The translations under genes and the position numbers were made by a program. From NCBI GenBank assembly GCA_963854735.1, contig OY978101.1, positions 620,001 to 684,000 on the forward strand: 64,000 bases of DNA, read 5' to 3'. Source of the DNA: Marvania coccoides (taxonomy: Eukaryota; Chlorophyta; Trebouxiophyceae; Chlorellales; Chlorellaceae). The notes under the pieces are model-generated. The model made no database searches. It was not told the origin of the DNA and was given only the letters and a program-made list of their open reading frames with translations. This document shows, piece by piece, positions 22,633-33,104 of the stretch. Within the stretch, counting starts at the first letter, position 1. Every line of letters starts with the position of its first letter.

Positions 22633-23797
22633 ATGGCAATTGGATTGGGCTGGGCGGCAGCTGCGGCCGTCGCAGCCGTCCTGGGGTCCTTCTTCACAGG
22701 TAAGTGATCTCCATCTCAAAATTCTCTCCACGCTGTCGTCCTCTAATCCCCCAACCACACCCTCCCTTGCAGGCACCTCCCACTTCCACCCCGACGCGTG
22801 CGCCCAAATCGAGCCCTACCTCAGCTCCCGCATCGTGGGGCAGGAGCTGTCGCTCCGGCAGGCCACCGACGCCATTTGTGACCACCTCGCCTCCCCAGCC
22901 CCTCGCAAACCGCTGGTGCTCTCCATCCACGGGCCCCCAGGCGTGGGCAAGTCGCTGTTCCACCAAGAAACCGCGCGCGCGCTGTACAGCGGCAGCCCCA
23001 GCCCCGAGCTCCGCTGTCCAGGCGCCGACTGCACCGGCTACAAAGTTTTATTCGGGCTAGACTTCGCGGAAGACGACCGAGAGGCGCAGCACGCGGCGCT
23101 GCGCAATGCGCTGCGCGACCACACCCAGCGCCACCCAGAATCCCTCCTCGTTATTGAAGAGTACGACAAGCTGGATTGCGCCATGCGGGGATTTTTCCGA
23201 CACCTACTGGAGGGCGGGGTGGTGGGGAACGTGTCGCTGGGGCGGTCCATCGTGATCTTGGAGAGCAACACCGGGTACACCGCGCTGCACGCGATGCTGG
23301 AGCGCGCTGGAGCGCGTGCTGGGATCTCGGCAGAGCGGGCACAGCGTGAGCTCAAGGACCTGGTGTTTCAGCGGTGGCGGGGGGAGGGGTGCGAGGAGCG
23401 GGTGGACACGCTGAAGATGGTGAGCCTGGTGGACTTTTTTCTTCCTTTCTTTCCGCTGGAAAGAACGCACGTACGGCAGCTGTTTGCCGCGCGCTTGGGG
23501 GAGCGCGCTGTGGGGGTGGCGGCGCGCGGGCTGGGCGGGGTGGCATGGGACGATGCCGTGCTTGAGTTTCTGGTGGAGAAAGTGGACTTTGACGGTGCGT
23601 ATCCTATAGAAGGCGGCAAAGAGGTGGGGACTTTGATGAGCCGGTACGTTTCAAGGCCTCTGAGAATGTGGGAAGCAGCTGGAGCGGAGCTAAAAGCGGC
23701 GGAGAAGGGTGGCAGCGAAGCGGTGGCGCAGCGGAGGGGGCGGCTTGCGGTGGCGGCATCGAGAGATCGGCTTGAGCTGCTTGATGAGCCCGGCTAA
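22633..23797 (+). CDS. Torsin-like AAA+ ATPase
   Basis: Two exons (22633-22699, 22773-23797) encode 363 residues. Residues 1-22 are a hydrophobic signal or anchor (LGWAAAAAVAAVLGSFF), placing the ATPase in the ER/nuclear envelope lumen. The AAA+ core has Walker A GPPGVGKS (76-83), Walker B LLVIEEYDKLD (about 147-157) and a sensor-1 region ILESNTGYTALHAML. The order and the LSSRIVGQELSLRQATDAI lead-in match torsins and their ClpB relatives. The sensor-2 region reads IEGGKEVGTLM, where animal torsins have GCK. It diverges from the CPR5-like gene, whose product is also a nuclear-envelope protein. Torsin-like is preferred over other Clp-type AAA+ because of the size, single AAA domain and signal. 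Confidence 0.72.
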
Positions 23798-24331
23798 TAA
23801 CCAACGACTTCATGTTAATTTCTTTGAGTGGTCTGTATTTTTGTCGGTTAAACTGTGGTTGAAATGAACGCTCGTTGCTTGTTAAGAAATAGAAAGAAAG
23901 GAAGGAGGAAGAAAGAAAAAGAAACTGCAGAGAAAAGTAGCACTCAATTCGCACGAAAAAGAGGAGGCACAAAGCTGCTGCCTTGATGCTTTCACGACAG
24001 AAGTTTGTTGGTTGGGCGGTGTTTTGGGTTGGACGCAAAAAAAACAGCAATATGAAGAGAATACAAGTAGAAAAAGAAAGACGAGAAACTATATGCCGCT
24101 CAAAAGAATTCCTCTCCAAGGCTCCCTTTCTTTGCCGTTCATGCTGCCGCAAAGAGGAGGCACAAAGCTGCTGCCTTGATGCTTTCACGACAGAAGTTTG
24201 TTGGTTGGGCGGTGTTTTGGGTTGGACGCAAAAAAAACAGCAATATGAAGAGAATACAAGTAGAAAAAGAAAGACGAGAAACTATATGCCGCTCAAAAGA
24301 ATTCCTCTCCAAGGCTCCCTTTCTTTGCCGT
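23798..24331. other. Convergent gap, mostly a tandem duplication
   Basis: Lies between the torsin-like stop and the ADSS stop. Apart from about 160 bp of AT-rich 3' sequence it is filled by the 193-bp tandem repeat. Confidence 0.7.
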
Positions 24332-24343
24332 TCATGCTGCCGC
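23958..24343. repeat. 193-bp perfect tandem duplication
   Basis: Two head-to-tail copies, 23958-24150 and 24151-24343, identical by eye. The unit includes the last 12 bases of the ADSS coding strand (GCGGCAGCATGA, stop included) plus its 3' UTR, so a spare stop codon and 3' UTR lie downstream of the functional one. The identity suggests a recent event. Confidence 0.92.
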
Positions 24344-26026
24344 ATTGCCTTCGGGCTTCAGCACGATGGCGTCCCTGCCTGGGCCCACCCCAATCCACTT
24401 GCAGTGCACTCCCACAGCATCTTCAACGTACTGGACATACCGCTGCGCCTCCACCGGCAGATCCTCCCACCGCCGCACCCCCGAAATGTCCACCTTCCAC
24501 CCCGGCAGCGTCTCGTACTCCACGCTGCATGCCTCCAGCAGGTCCAGGTCAGACGGGAACGCCTCCAGGCGGTTGCCGTCAGGGCCGATATACGCCACGC
24601 CCACCTTGATCTCTGCCAGGTCGGACAGCACGTCCAGCTTCGTGAGGTTGAGATGGGTGAGGCCGTTGATGGTGGCAGCGTAGTTCAACGCCACCATGTC
24701 CAGCCAGCCGATGCGGCGGGGGCGCCCCGTGGTGGTGCCGTATTCGGCGCCGATCTCACGCAGCTCCTCCGCCAGCTCGTCGAAGAGCTCGGTGGGGTAG
24801 GGCCCCGCGCCCACGCGCGTGGTGTAGGCTTTGGCCACCCCGATGATGGCGCCGAGGCGGTTGGGGGCGATGCCAAGGCCGGTGATGACGCCGCCGATGG
24901 AGGGGTTGGAGGAGGTGACGAAGGGGTAGGTGCCGAAGTCGATGTCCAGCATGGTGGCGTTGGCGCCCTCGATGAGGATGCGGCGGCCATTGGCGGCCCT
25001 GCATTTATACATATATTTGGGGTAGGACGAGGTTTAGTATAGGGTTTATAGGGAAGGGGGCAGTACAGTGTAGATGCGTCGAGAGCAGCGAATAAAGAAG
25101 AATACTGAAAAGAAAGTAAGGTACTAGGGAGCACTCTTCAATGGAAAAAAACAGCGCCCCAATACCAATGAATAGAATCCCAATAAAATAACGCACCAGG
25201 TGTTGATGAGGTGCACGGTGTCGGCGATGTAGGGCGCCACGGTGGCCGCCATCTGCCTGTAGTTCTCGATGTCCGCCTCCACGTCGTACTCAAAGTCGGA
25301 AAACCGCCGCTCGCCGTCCATTGCCAATTTTTTCAATTTGGCGGCGAACGAGTCCAGGTCCTTGAGGTCGCCCACGCGCACGCCGTTGCGGGTGGCCTTG
25401 GAGGAGTAGGCTGGCCCAATGCCGCGCTTGGTGGTGCCGATTTGCTTGCCGGCCAGCTCCTCTTCCCGGCGGCCGTCAATCTCCTTGTGAAGCTCAAAGA
25501 GCATGTGCGCGCGGTCGCTGATCAACAGCCGGCCCTCCACGCTGATCCCGCGCGCCTCCATCCCGCGAATCTCCTCGAACAGCCCCGGCAGGTGCACCAC
25601 GACGCCGTTGCCGACCACGCACGTCGCCTCGGGGTTTAAAATGCCCGAGGGGATGAGGTGCAGCTTGTATTTGTTGCCCGCGGTGTCGTAGATGGTGTGT
25701 CCCGCGTTGGCACCGCCCTGCGCGCGCGCCACCACCTCGTACTGCTGCGCCAAAATGTCGACGAGCTTGCCCTTGCCCTCGTCACCCCACTGAGTGCCCA
25801 GAACGACGCAGATCTGGGGCTCAAAGGGCTCGCCGGAAGAGGCGCGAACCGCGGAGGCCGTGCGGCGTGCGGAGAGGCTGCGGGAGGGGGTGTGCGGCCG
25901 CAGCAGCTGGGTGGGCGGTGAGAGCCGCAGTGGGCGGGGGCTGGGGGCAGCTGCGGCCAGGGCGCGGGGCTGCTGCGCCGGCAGCGCTGCGCGATGGGCG
26001 CGACTGATATGTTGTGCGAGATTCAT
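24332..26026 (-). CDS. ADSS: Adenylosuccinate synthetase, plastid-targeted
   Basis: Catalyses GTP-dependent condensation of IMP and aspartate to adenylosuccinate, the first committed step to AMP. Exons 26026-25197 and 24998-24332 give 498 residues. A Ser/Arg/Ala-rich transit peptide covers about residues 1-70. The GTP-binding loop [11 protein letters not shown] follows (the PurA P-loop), then [44 protein letters not shown] and [10 protein letters not shown], and the end includes [10 protein letters not shown] and [12 protein letters not shown]. All expected blocks are present, so it should be active. In plants the enzyme is plastidic (and mitochondrial), consistent with the leader. The 3' end is tandemly duplicated. 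Confidence 0.95.
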
Positions 26027-26500
26027 GGCTGCTGTAGTGCAATTCGTGCGGGGTTTGAGCGTGGATGAGAATGTGTTCTTAAAGAAAATTTCAGGGGGTG
26101 AATGAGTCCCGCCCAGGGTGTTGGCAGGGACAGGGAGCGTTGTGGGCTGCGCCCGTAAATTTAAATATGGCATCGCCGCTGCTGAGAGTGCAAATTAGCC
26201 AATCTTGCGAGCGCGCTAGGACGGCCAATTCGCCCTTTCCTGCTCACCGAGGGGTCTCAACTAAACGCCTAATAACGCCCCGAAGTAGCTTAATTCCATT
26301 TGTTTTAACGCAGAAACTACACGGCAGAGCCACACGCTGCAAATGGGCGCCTGCACAGCCCGTTCGATCCGAACACGACTTTTTTCGTGACGCCTAATTT
26401 TACCATAGCCGTGGGCGTCAACGACCCCCAAACCCCGCTGTTCCAACCTCGGGAACCCCACCGGCTGCCCGCTCCACCGAAAAGCTCGCCCTAGCGCACT
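26027..26500. other. Divergent promoter region, ADSS / cation exchanger
   Basis: 474 bp between two start codons pointing apart. No gene or repeat seen. It should contain both promoters. Confidence 0.6.
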
Positions 26501-29001
26501 ATGGGCAGCAATTTGAGGCGGTGGGTGGCGACGGTGGCCTTCCTGCTGAGCTTCCACGCCTCTTCCAGCGTTGCGCTGGCCGAGGAGCCCCCCTCCTGCG
26601 ACGACCTGCCCATCCTGCGCCCCGACGAGGACCACTGCGCCTTTGTGCGAGCGCACTGCGACAGCGAGGGTCTCGTCCCCTTTCTCAACATTTATTTTTG
26701 CTACGTGCGCCCCCACGGCCGCGGTTTGGCAGCCCTATCGCTGCTGACGTGCTCCGCGGCGCTGCTGGTGCTGTTCCGGGTGATGGGCCGCGCCGCAGAC
26801 GACTACTTCTCCTCCATTCTGTCGCAGATATCGCAGGAAATGGGACTGCCGCCGAGGCTGGGCGGGGTTACGCTGCTGGCGCTGGGCAACGGCGCGCCAG
26901 ATCTTTCTTCCTCCATAGCGGCGGTGCGGTCGGGCAACTACCCGTTGGCGGTGGGGGCTTTGGCTGGCGGCAGCATGTTTGTTGGGTGTGTGGTCGCCGG
27001 CCGCATTGTGACCGTCAGTGGGGGCGTGAGGGCCAAGTGGGCGCAGATTCGGGACGTCATGACGCACTTCCTCGCCGTCGCCACCGTCACAGCCATTTGT
27101 GAGTCGTATATACAGAAGAATACCTCACATTTCTACTCTAAAACATTCCATGATTTTCATACGTCTCTCTTTGGAAAGCAGTTGCTTTGGGGAAGATGAC
27201 GTACGGCGCTGTGTCAGCCCTGTTGTCCATCTACGGCGCGTACGTCCTGGTGGTGGCGGTAGCAGACATAGGAAAGCGAGTGGGCATCGAGTGGAACAAG
27301 CTGGGCCGGGGCATCAGCAAGCGCATCACCCAGCGCTTCCGGCAGTCCCCCCTGCTCTCCCCGCTGCTGCGCTCCCGCAGCAGGCCGATGTCCCCCAGCG
27401 GCAGCATCCCCTCAGGCTTTCTTTCCGACATGGAGAGCGAAGTAGAAAGTTTAGGTGCGCTGACCCCAACCGACTCGCTGCCAGAGGGCCCCACAGTCAC
27501 GCAGCTGCAGCTGCCTGTGGTGGCAATGGCTGATCCGACAACGGTGGAGCGCAGCGTGCCAGGCAGCGAGAACGCAGGCAGTGAAGTGGAGCTGACGGCA
27601 ACGCAGAGCCCTCGAGAAGAGGAAACGCCGCCGCCGCCGCCGCAGCAGCAAAATAAAAAATTGACGGCAGCTTCACCGCAACAATGGATTGAAGAGGAGC
27701 GAAGAATATCACATGCGCACGCGTCAACGACCGGAATTTCAGAGGTGGCGTCTGCAGCGGCAGCAGCGATGGCAGGTGGGCAGCATGCTCACCATTATTA
27801 TCACCACGAACGGCGGCCTTCTGCCCCCCTGCGTGTGGAGTACGACCAGCTGGTGCACATGTCAGCGTCAGAGTACCGCAGAAGAGCGTTGGCTGACATG
27901 GCGGCGGCAACTTCTTTCTACAAGCGCCGCTCCAGCTCCAGCGGCTCTGAGCGCAGCAGCGGGGGGTCGGGGAGCGAGGGCGAGGAGGGAGAAGCGGTGG
28001 AACGGCGCTCAGCGGCGGCAGTGAACGGCGGGGCATTGGGGGAAGCGGAGAGAGGGAGCTGGGGGCCTGGAAGAAGCAGCAACAGTAACACCGGCAACGG
28101 CGGCGCTCTCTCTGCCCCCGGCAGCGGTGTTTCCCACCCTTCGTTACCAGGGCTGGAATATTCCACCCCTGAGGGAAGCGGCAAGCTGGAGGCGGCCGCT
28201 GCAAAGCAGCCCAGCGACCCGGTTTCGCGGGCGTTGTGTCAGGCGTCTGCCCCCGTGCTTTTGCTAATAAAAGCCACCGTGCCAATCGTGGAATCCACCT
28301 CCTACCACCGCCCCTGGTTTGTCCTTGCCATGGGAACCTCCCCAATGTTCATTACCGCATGTGTGGGCGCGCTACGGCCGTTTCCCATGCTGATTGCCGG
28401 CACAGCTGGCGCCGCTGCTTCCGCCACCAGCTGGCTGTTCACCCGCAGCCCGGACGGCGACGCGCCACTGTGGGGATGTGGTTCTACCTTTCCCATTGGC
28501 GCTGGACTCATTGCGGTGTACGGGTTCGCTGTGGCTGCGTTGTGGATTAATTTGATTGCTTCGGAGATAGTCGGCATGCTGCACTTCTTCGGGCTGCTGG
28601 CTGGGGTGCATCCCGCAGTGCTGGGCGTGACCGTACTCGCCTGGGGCAACAGTTTGACCGACCTGATGGGCAACACCGCCATGGCAGCGCGATCTGCAGG
28701 TGGAAAGTCGATGGCGATGACGGCATGCTACGCCGGGCCGCTTTTCAACATGCTGGTGGGGCTAGGGGTGGGATTTTGGGCACTGTTGGCGGATAAGAGA
28801 CTCGAATCGACCCCGGTACGGTTTGACCCCGTGGTAGCTGTCGGTTGCGTGTTTGTTATGGTGAACAACGCCGTGGTGGTGGCGGTGGCGCTGCTGCACC
28901 GGCACCGGCTGCCTGCGCGGTTCGGGTGGGTGATGGTGGGGTGGTACTGCGTGTACATGGCGGCGGTGTGCGCGATAGTGGTGGGCGGTGGGGAGAAGTG
29001 A
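26501..29001 (+). CDS. CCX: Cation/calcium exchanger (CCX / NCKX-NCLX type)
   Basis: Membrane antiporter of the Ca2+/cation exchanger superfamily. Exons 26501-27098 and 27182-29001 give 805 residues. There is a signal peptide (about 1-27) and a Cys-containing luminal start (CDDLPILRPDEDHCAFVRAH), as in plant CCX proteins. The two alpha repeats carry GNGAPD (129-134) and GNSLTD (688-693), the ion-binding motifs. Membrane segments flank each repeat. Between the halves lies a very long hydrophilic loop (about 250-590), rich in Ser, Glu, Gln and His (HAHHYYHHERRP), much longer than in typical CCX proteins. Ion preference (Na+, K+, Ca2+, H+) cannot be read from sequence. Confidence 0.88.
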
Positions 29002-29424
29002 AAAGGAAAGCGCTGCTTTAAGAATACATATCCTCAAGCAGAGCACGGCATGGCTTCTCTACCCGTATAACAAACAATTGACTGGCTTTGTTGGTTCAAA
29101 TAATGATGTACATTGTATGAGAAGAAATATTTCTTTTCTGAATCTTTTTTTTTGTCTTTTTCTCTTATACTTTTTTTTTGTTCAGCCCTAGAGCAGGCCT
29201 GCTGGTATTTGATTATTCTGCTGTAAAATATTTACTCGTACAAATTTCGCTTGCATTGTATAGATTAAAACTACTGCTAGATCGGGCAATTGAATTGTCG
29301 TTGGCAGCACAAGCTTGGGATCTTGGCAAGGGCCAATGGTGGGCTATTCAGAATGCCAAAATTTAGTTACGTTTACATGCAGTGGCATGCTGTGTGAAAA
29401 TAATTAGCTAATTAATTTTTGCCT
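29002..29424. other. Spacer between exchanger and LINE
   Basis: AT-rich 3' flank of the exchanger gene. A short open frame at 29178-29366 has no recognisable content. The LINE begins near 29425. Confidence 0.5.
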
Positions 29425-30939
29425 TCCTTCCTAAATGCTCTAAAAACCCAATACGCTAACGTCCCTATTTCGGTTAAAACTTTGGAGGGTCTTTCAGCCC
29501 CATTCCTGTCCACTTTGGGGCTGAAGCAGGGAGACCCTGCCAGCTGTGACCTGTTTGGTTTCTACATTGATGATCTGCCCTATGCCATTTTACGCCAAGG
29601 AGACTCTGCAAATCTGCCAACTTTAAGCAACACCACCGTCCCCCCTCTCCTCCATGCAGATGATCTGGCGCTGGTGGCCAAGAGCATCGAGGGGCTACAA
29701 GTGCAGCTGGCGGCACTTTCGGAATACGCAGCGGAGTGGGACCTCACCCTGAGCCTGGCAAAGACAAAGGTGATGTCGCTGGGGGGTGGCAGCGGGCCAA
29801 GCAGCGTTCGGGTCACCTACAGGGGGGTGCAGCTGGAGGAGGTGGCAGAGTTCAAATATTTAGGCGTGATATTTACGACTGGAAGGGATTTTGGTGCTGT
29901 GGCAGCGGCGGCACGGCTGAAAACAGCGAGGGGGGCGCTGGCAGTGATGTGGCGGCGGTGCGCACAGCTGGGGATCACATCGGCACGACTTCTTGGCGAA
30001 TTCTTTAATGCGGTGGTGATCCCAACATTGGGATACGGAGTAGAGACCTGGGGGCCAGCCCAGGTGGCAGCTGCGGTGGGCGGTGACGGCAACGACAAGT
30101 GCGAGATATTCTACCGAGCCTTCTTGCGGCGTGTGTTGGGAGTACGCAAAGGCACGGCCAACGTGGTCACACTGGGGGAATTTGGTCGCTTCCCCTTGGC
30201 GTGCGCTTGGGCGAAACGTATCTATAGGTACTGGGAGCGACTCCACACCTTGCCTGACACCAGGGTGACGCTCAAGGCAGCATTTCGGGACAACCTTGCG
30301 CTGGCGCTGCAAAACTCATCTTCGCAGCGCTGTTGGGCGGCGCAAGTGCTGTGCCTGATCGACGCTTTAGGTCTGGAAAGCGGTGTGGCGGAAAGCGGCG
30401 TGGTGCCCGCGGGGAGCGACGACCTGGACGACCCCAGGCTGGCAGAGGCGGCCATGCGCCAACGCTACATGGATTTTTACCGTCAACAATCGGGGACGAA
30501 AACTGACTTTTACAAGGCAACAATACGAGGCGGTGATACCACAATGAGTTCTTATATTTTGCAGCCGTACCTTTCTTCTGTCCTTTCGGTTCCGCGGCGG
30601 GTCTCTTTGGCAAGATTCCGCTGCAGCTCTCATCATCTTGGGGTGGAGACGGGGCGCTACATTGGGCGGCCGCATTCGCATCGGACATGCCGCTTGTGTG
30701 CTTCTGGTTCTTGCGAGGACGAAGAGCACATGGTTTTTCATTGCACATGCCCTTCGTTGGTAGCAATGCGGGCATCCTACCCATCTTTATTCCCTGACGC
30801 GCCATCTTCTTCTTCGTCTTCCCCTTTTTCTCCTTTGAATCTTTTTCAGTTTCTGCAGCAAGCTCCGAAGCAGGTTGCTTCTTTCATTAAAGCCAGCCAT
30901 GACGCTGGCGAGTACGAGAAGCTGCTTGGTTGGATATAA
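29419..30939 (+). pseudogene. LINE reverse transcriptase, N-terminally truncated
   Basis: An intact open frame of about 500 residues. It holds the RT palm region (LKQGDPASCDLFGF), the catalytic box as LLHADDLALVA (His replaces the usual Tyr of YADD), the thumb (EFKYLGVIF) and a C-terminal zinc knuckle (CRLCASGSCEDEEHMVFHC, C-x2-C-x8-H-x4-C pattern). The first half of RT and any endonuclease are missing. The lack of stops in 1.5 kb suggests a fairly recent insertion. Confidence 0.85.
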
Positions 30940-31140
30940 GCTTTTCTTTTCTTTTCCTTTGTTATTCTTTTCTCTTTTTCTTTTAGCGGTTGGTTTTTCT
31001 TTGGTCTTTCTTTATTCTCATTTTCATTCATCAATTTATTATTATTATTTCTGCTTGCACTTCGGTGCCAGTCTGCTATGTTGCCTTAGCTGCTTCTTTG
31101 TGCGGACTTTAAACCTGTAATGTATGTATGTATGTAAACG
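29425..31140 (+). mobile_element. 5'-truncated LINE (non-LTR retrotransposon)
   Basis: The element keeps the 3' part of the reverse transcriptase frame, an about 200-bp 3' UTR and a TGTA microsatellite tail (31118-31137), the usual end of algal LINEs. The 5' boundary is inside the reverse transcriptase, at about the position of LKQGDPASCDLFGFYIDDLP. There is no promoter, no ORF1 and no endonuclease, so it cannot move by itself. No clear target-site duplication was found. Confidence 0.85.
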
Positions 31141-31286
31141 GGAGATTAGAGGGTAGGGTGTGTAGTTGCTACTCAGCTTCTTTGCATTATTTTCTCTGCG
31201 TTTTTATTGAAATAAATAAAAATAGTAAAGGTTTTTGCACCCCAAAATTGCCATTTCTCTAATTTACTAACAAAAGAGCAGGAAAT
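31141..31286. promoter_or_regulatory. Upstream region of ferritin gene
   Basis: About 150 bp lie between the LINE tail and the ferritin start, so the insertion sits just upstream of the ferritin gene. No specific element recognised. Confidence 0.4.
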
Positions 31287-32466
31287 ATGCAGTCCGCCAT
31301 AAAATTTGGCCAGCTGGGTGCCAAACCCTTGCGCTTGGCGGTTCCTCCCTCTTCTGCCACTCTGCTACGCTCTCGCACGACTGTACATGTCAATCCAAAG
31401 CACAAGGAGCAGCAGACCGTTGAGCTGACAGGCATCGTCTTCCGGCCCTTTGAAGAGGTGTTTATTGCAACTGCAAACCTAGCGTTCAACCACTCAAAAT
31501 TGTCTAATAAAAATTACTGCAACGTTGCAGGCCCAGCTGAAGACGGTGGAGCACGATCTGGAACCCTCTGCCTCCTTCGTGCGCATGCACTTTTCGCCCA
31601 AGGCCGAGGCGAGTTTTCCCCCGGTTTCACATGCATTTTGTCCGTGCTAAGGGTAGTTTCTCTGTTTACAGGCGGCCATCAATGAGCAAATCAACGTGGA
31701 GTACAACATCTCCTACGTCTACCACGCCATGAGCGCCTATTTCGACCGAGACTCTGTCTCGCTCCCCGGCTTCGCCAAGTACTTCAAGGACCAGAGCGAC
31801 GACGAGCGCAGCCACGCGCAGAAGCTGATGGACTTCCAGAACACCCGCGGCGGGCGCGTGAAGCTGCTGGCCATCACTTCTCCGGAGATGGAGTTTAGCA
31901 ACGAAGAGCGCGGCGACGCGCAGTGAGTTGCATGATTACTAGCGTGACAATACCCAAACAGACGCTGTCGCGTTTACAATTTTATTTTGTTTTTTTCGCG
32001 CAATTTCCCCCCAGGTACGCCATGGAGCTGGCGCTGTCGCTGGAGCGCCTGAACTACGACAAACTGCTGCAACTGTGGGGGGTGATGGACAAGGAAGCGG
32101 ACGCCGAGGCCACCCATTTCCTAGAGTCGATGCTGGAGGACCAAGTACGGGTGGGTATATTTTTGCAGCCTTGCATTATTCAATTTTCGTGCGCTCCCTC
32201 AATTTTTTCATATGCCCAATAAGCTCCGAGGATAATTAAGCTCAGTCGTATTTCTCAACAAAAATAAGATTTAAAGAGAATAAACTTAATGTGCTCTTGG
32301 TGCTATCTTATTTGCCACAAAATTGAGGTTGCAGGACATAAAAAAGGCGGCAGACTACGTGAGCCAACTGCGCCGCCTGGGCAAGGGCCACGGGGTGTGG
32401 CACATGGACAAGGAATTCTACGAGGGGGACCAGCGCCACATGGCGTACAGTGGGGATGGGGCTTGA
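31287..32466 (+). CDS. FER: Plant-type ferritin, chloroplast-targeted
   Basis: Iron-storage protein forming a 24-subunit cage with ferroxidase activity, in plastids. Five exons (31287-31457, 31531-31608, 31672-31922, 32015-32150, 32335-32466) give 255 residues. A transit peptide (about 1-45) and a plant-type extension precede the four-helix bundle, which begins [20 protein letters not shown]. Ferroxidase ligands are retained: Glu in NVEYN, Glu and His in DDERSHAQK, Glu in LSLERLNY and Gln in LEDQVR. The end has [20 protein letters not shown]. Intron 2 is GC-AG (GAG|GCGAGT), needed to join KAE to AAINEQ. Exon 4 is ended at 32150 rather than 32144 because this keeps the conserved Val of DQVRDIKKA. 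Intron 4 contains a repeat R2 copy. Confidence 0.93.
32203..32266 (-). repeat. Dispersed repeat R2, copy i (in ferritin intron 4)
   Basis: About 64 bp, read on the minus strand as TTGTTGAGAAATACGACTGA, then GCTTAATTATCCTCGG, then GGGCATATGAAAAAAT. Shared with 45379-45444 and 60722-60788. No coding potential. Confidence 0.75.
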
Positions 32467-33104
32467 GTCGGAGCGGAGGAGGAGGGCGGTGTTTTGTGGG
32501 CTCTGTTTGGCGGCATGAACTCGATTTGTCCTGCCACATACGTACATACATACATTACAAGGTTTAAAGTCCGCACAAAAGGGCAACTAAGGCCCCGTAG
32601 CAGACTGGCACCGATTGGTGATGAATTGTCGCGTTTATTTTCTCCTGGTTGTTTGAATGTTCAGTCATACCCTGCAAGGCATTATTTTGACGCCGTGGAT
32701 TGGTGCTGCGATGTAGCGAGTTTAGCGCTCAGCAGGACGGCAACAGGGAGTGCGCCCTGGGAGATCCAGCTGGTGTAGGATGGGTCTGGGAATTTACAAC
32801 AGAGAGTCCTTGAACTTGGTTTGACTTCCAGCGCTGCATTGCCCTCTCCTTGGGGCGACGTGTATCCTCACGCATGCTGCCATGCAACTGCCTTAACCGT
32901 GCGTCATGGAGACGTGGCCACTCGCACAGCAGGGGACCGCAGCATGACATCGACAGTTGGAGGGAGTGCCGTTTTCGCACCTCGAGACGCATTCTGTTTT
33001 ATTTCCGTGCTGGTTCAACCTCCGTTGTTCTGGGGCGTCGGCTGGCCCCCGGCGACGCCTTTTTCGGATTATAGATTATATTATTACCAGATCGCCGAAA
33101 TATT
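32467..33104. other. Ferritin 3' flank and upstream region of Rieske gene
   Basis: Holds the ferritin 3' UTR and, on the minus strand, a LINE-like 3' tail (32536-32613). The remainder up to 33104 has no recognised gene. Confidence 0.5.
32536..32613 (-). mobile_element. Diverged LINE 3'-tail fragment, opposite orientation
   Basis: On the minus strand this reads like the last 75 bp of the LINE ending at 31140: GCCAGTCTGCTA, then TGTGCGGACTTTAAACC, then TGTA-type repeats. It differs at several positions and similarity stops about 75 bp from the tail, so it is an older, strongly truncated insertion of the same or a related family. Confidence 0.75.

Noticed and set aside
23983..25042. Plus-strand frames over the 193-bp duplication and ADSS
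   Set aside because: They are antisense to ADSS and exist because the repeat contains no stop in that frame.
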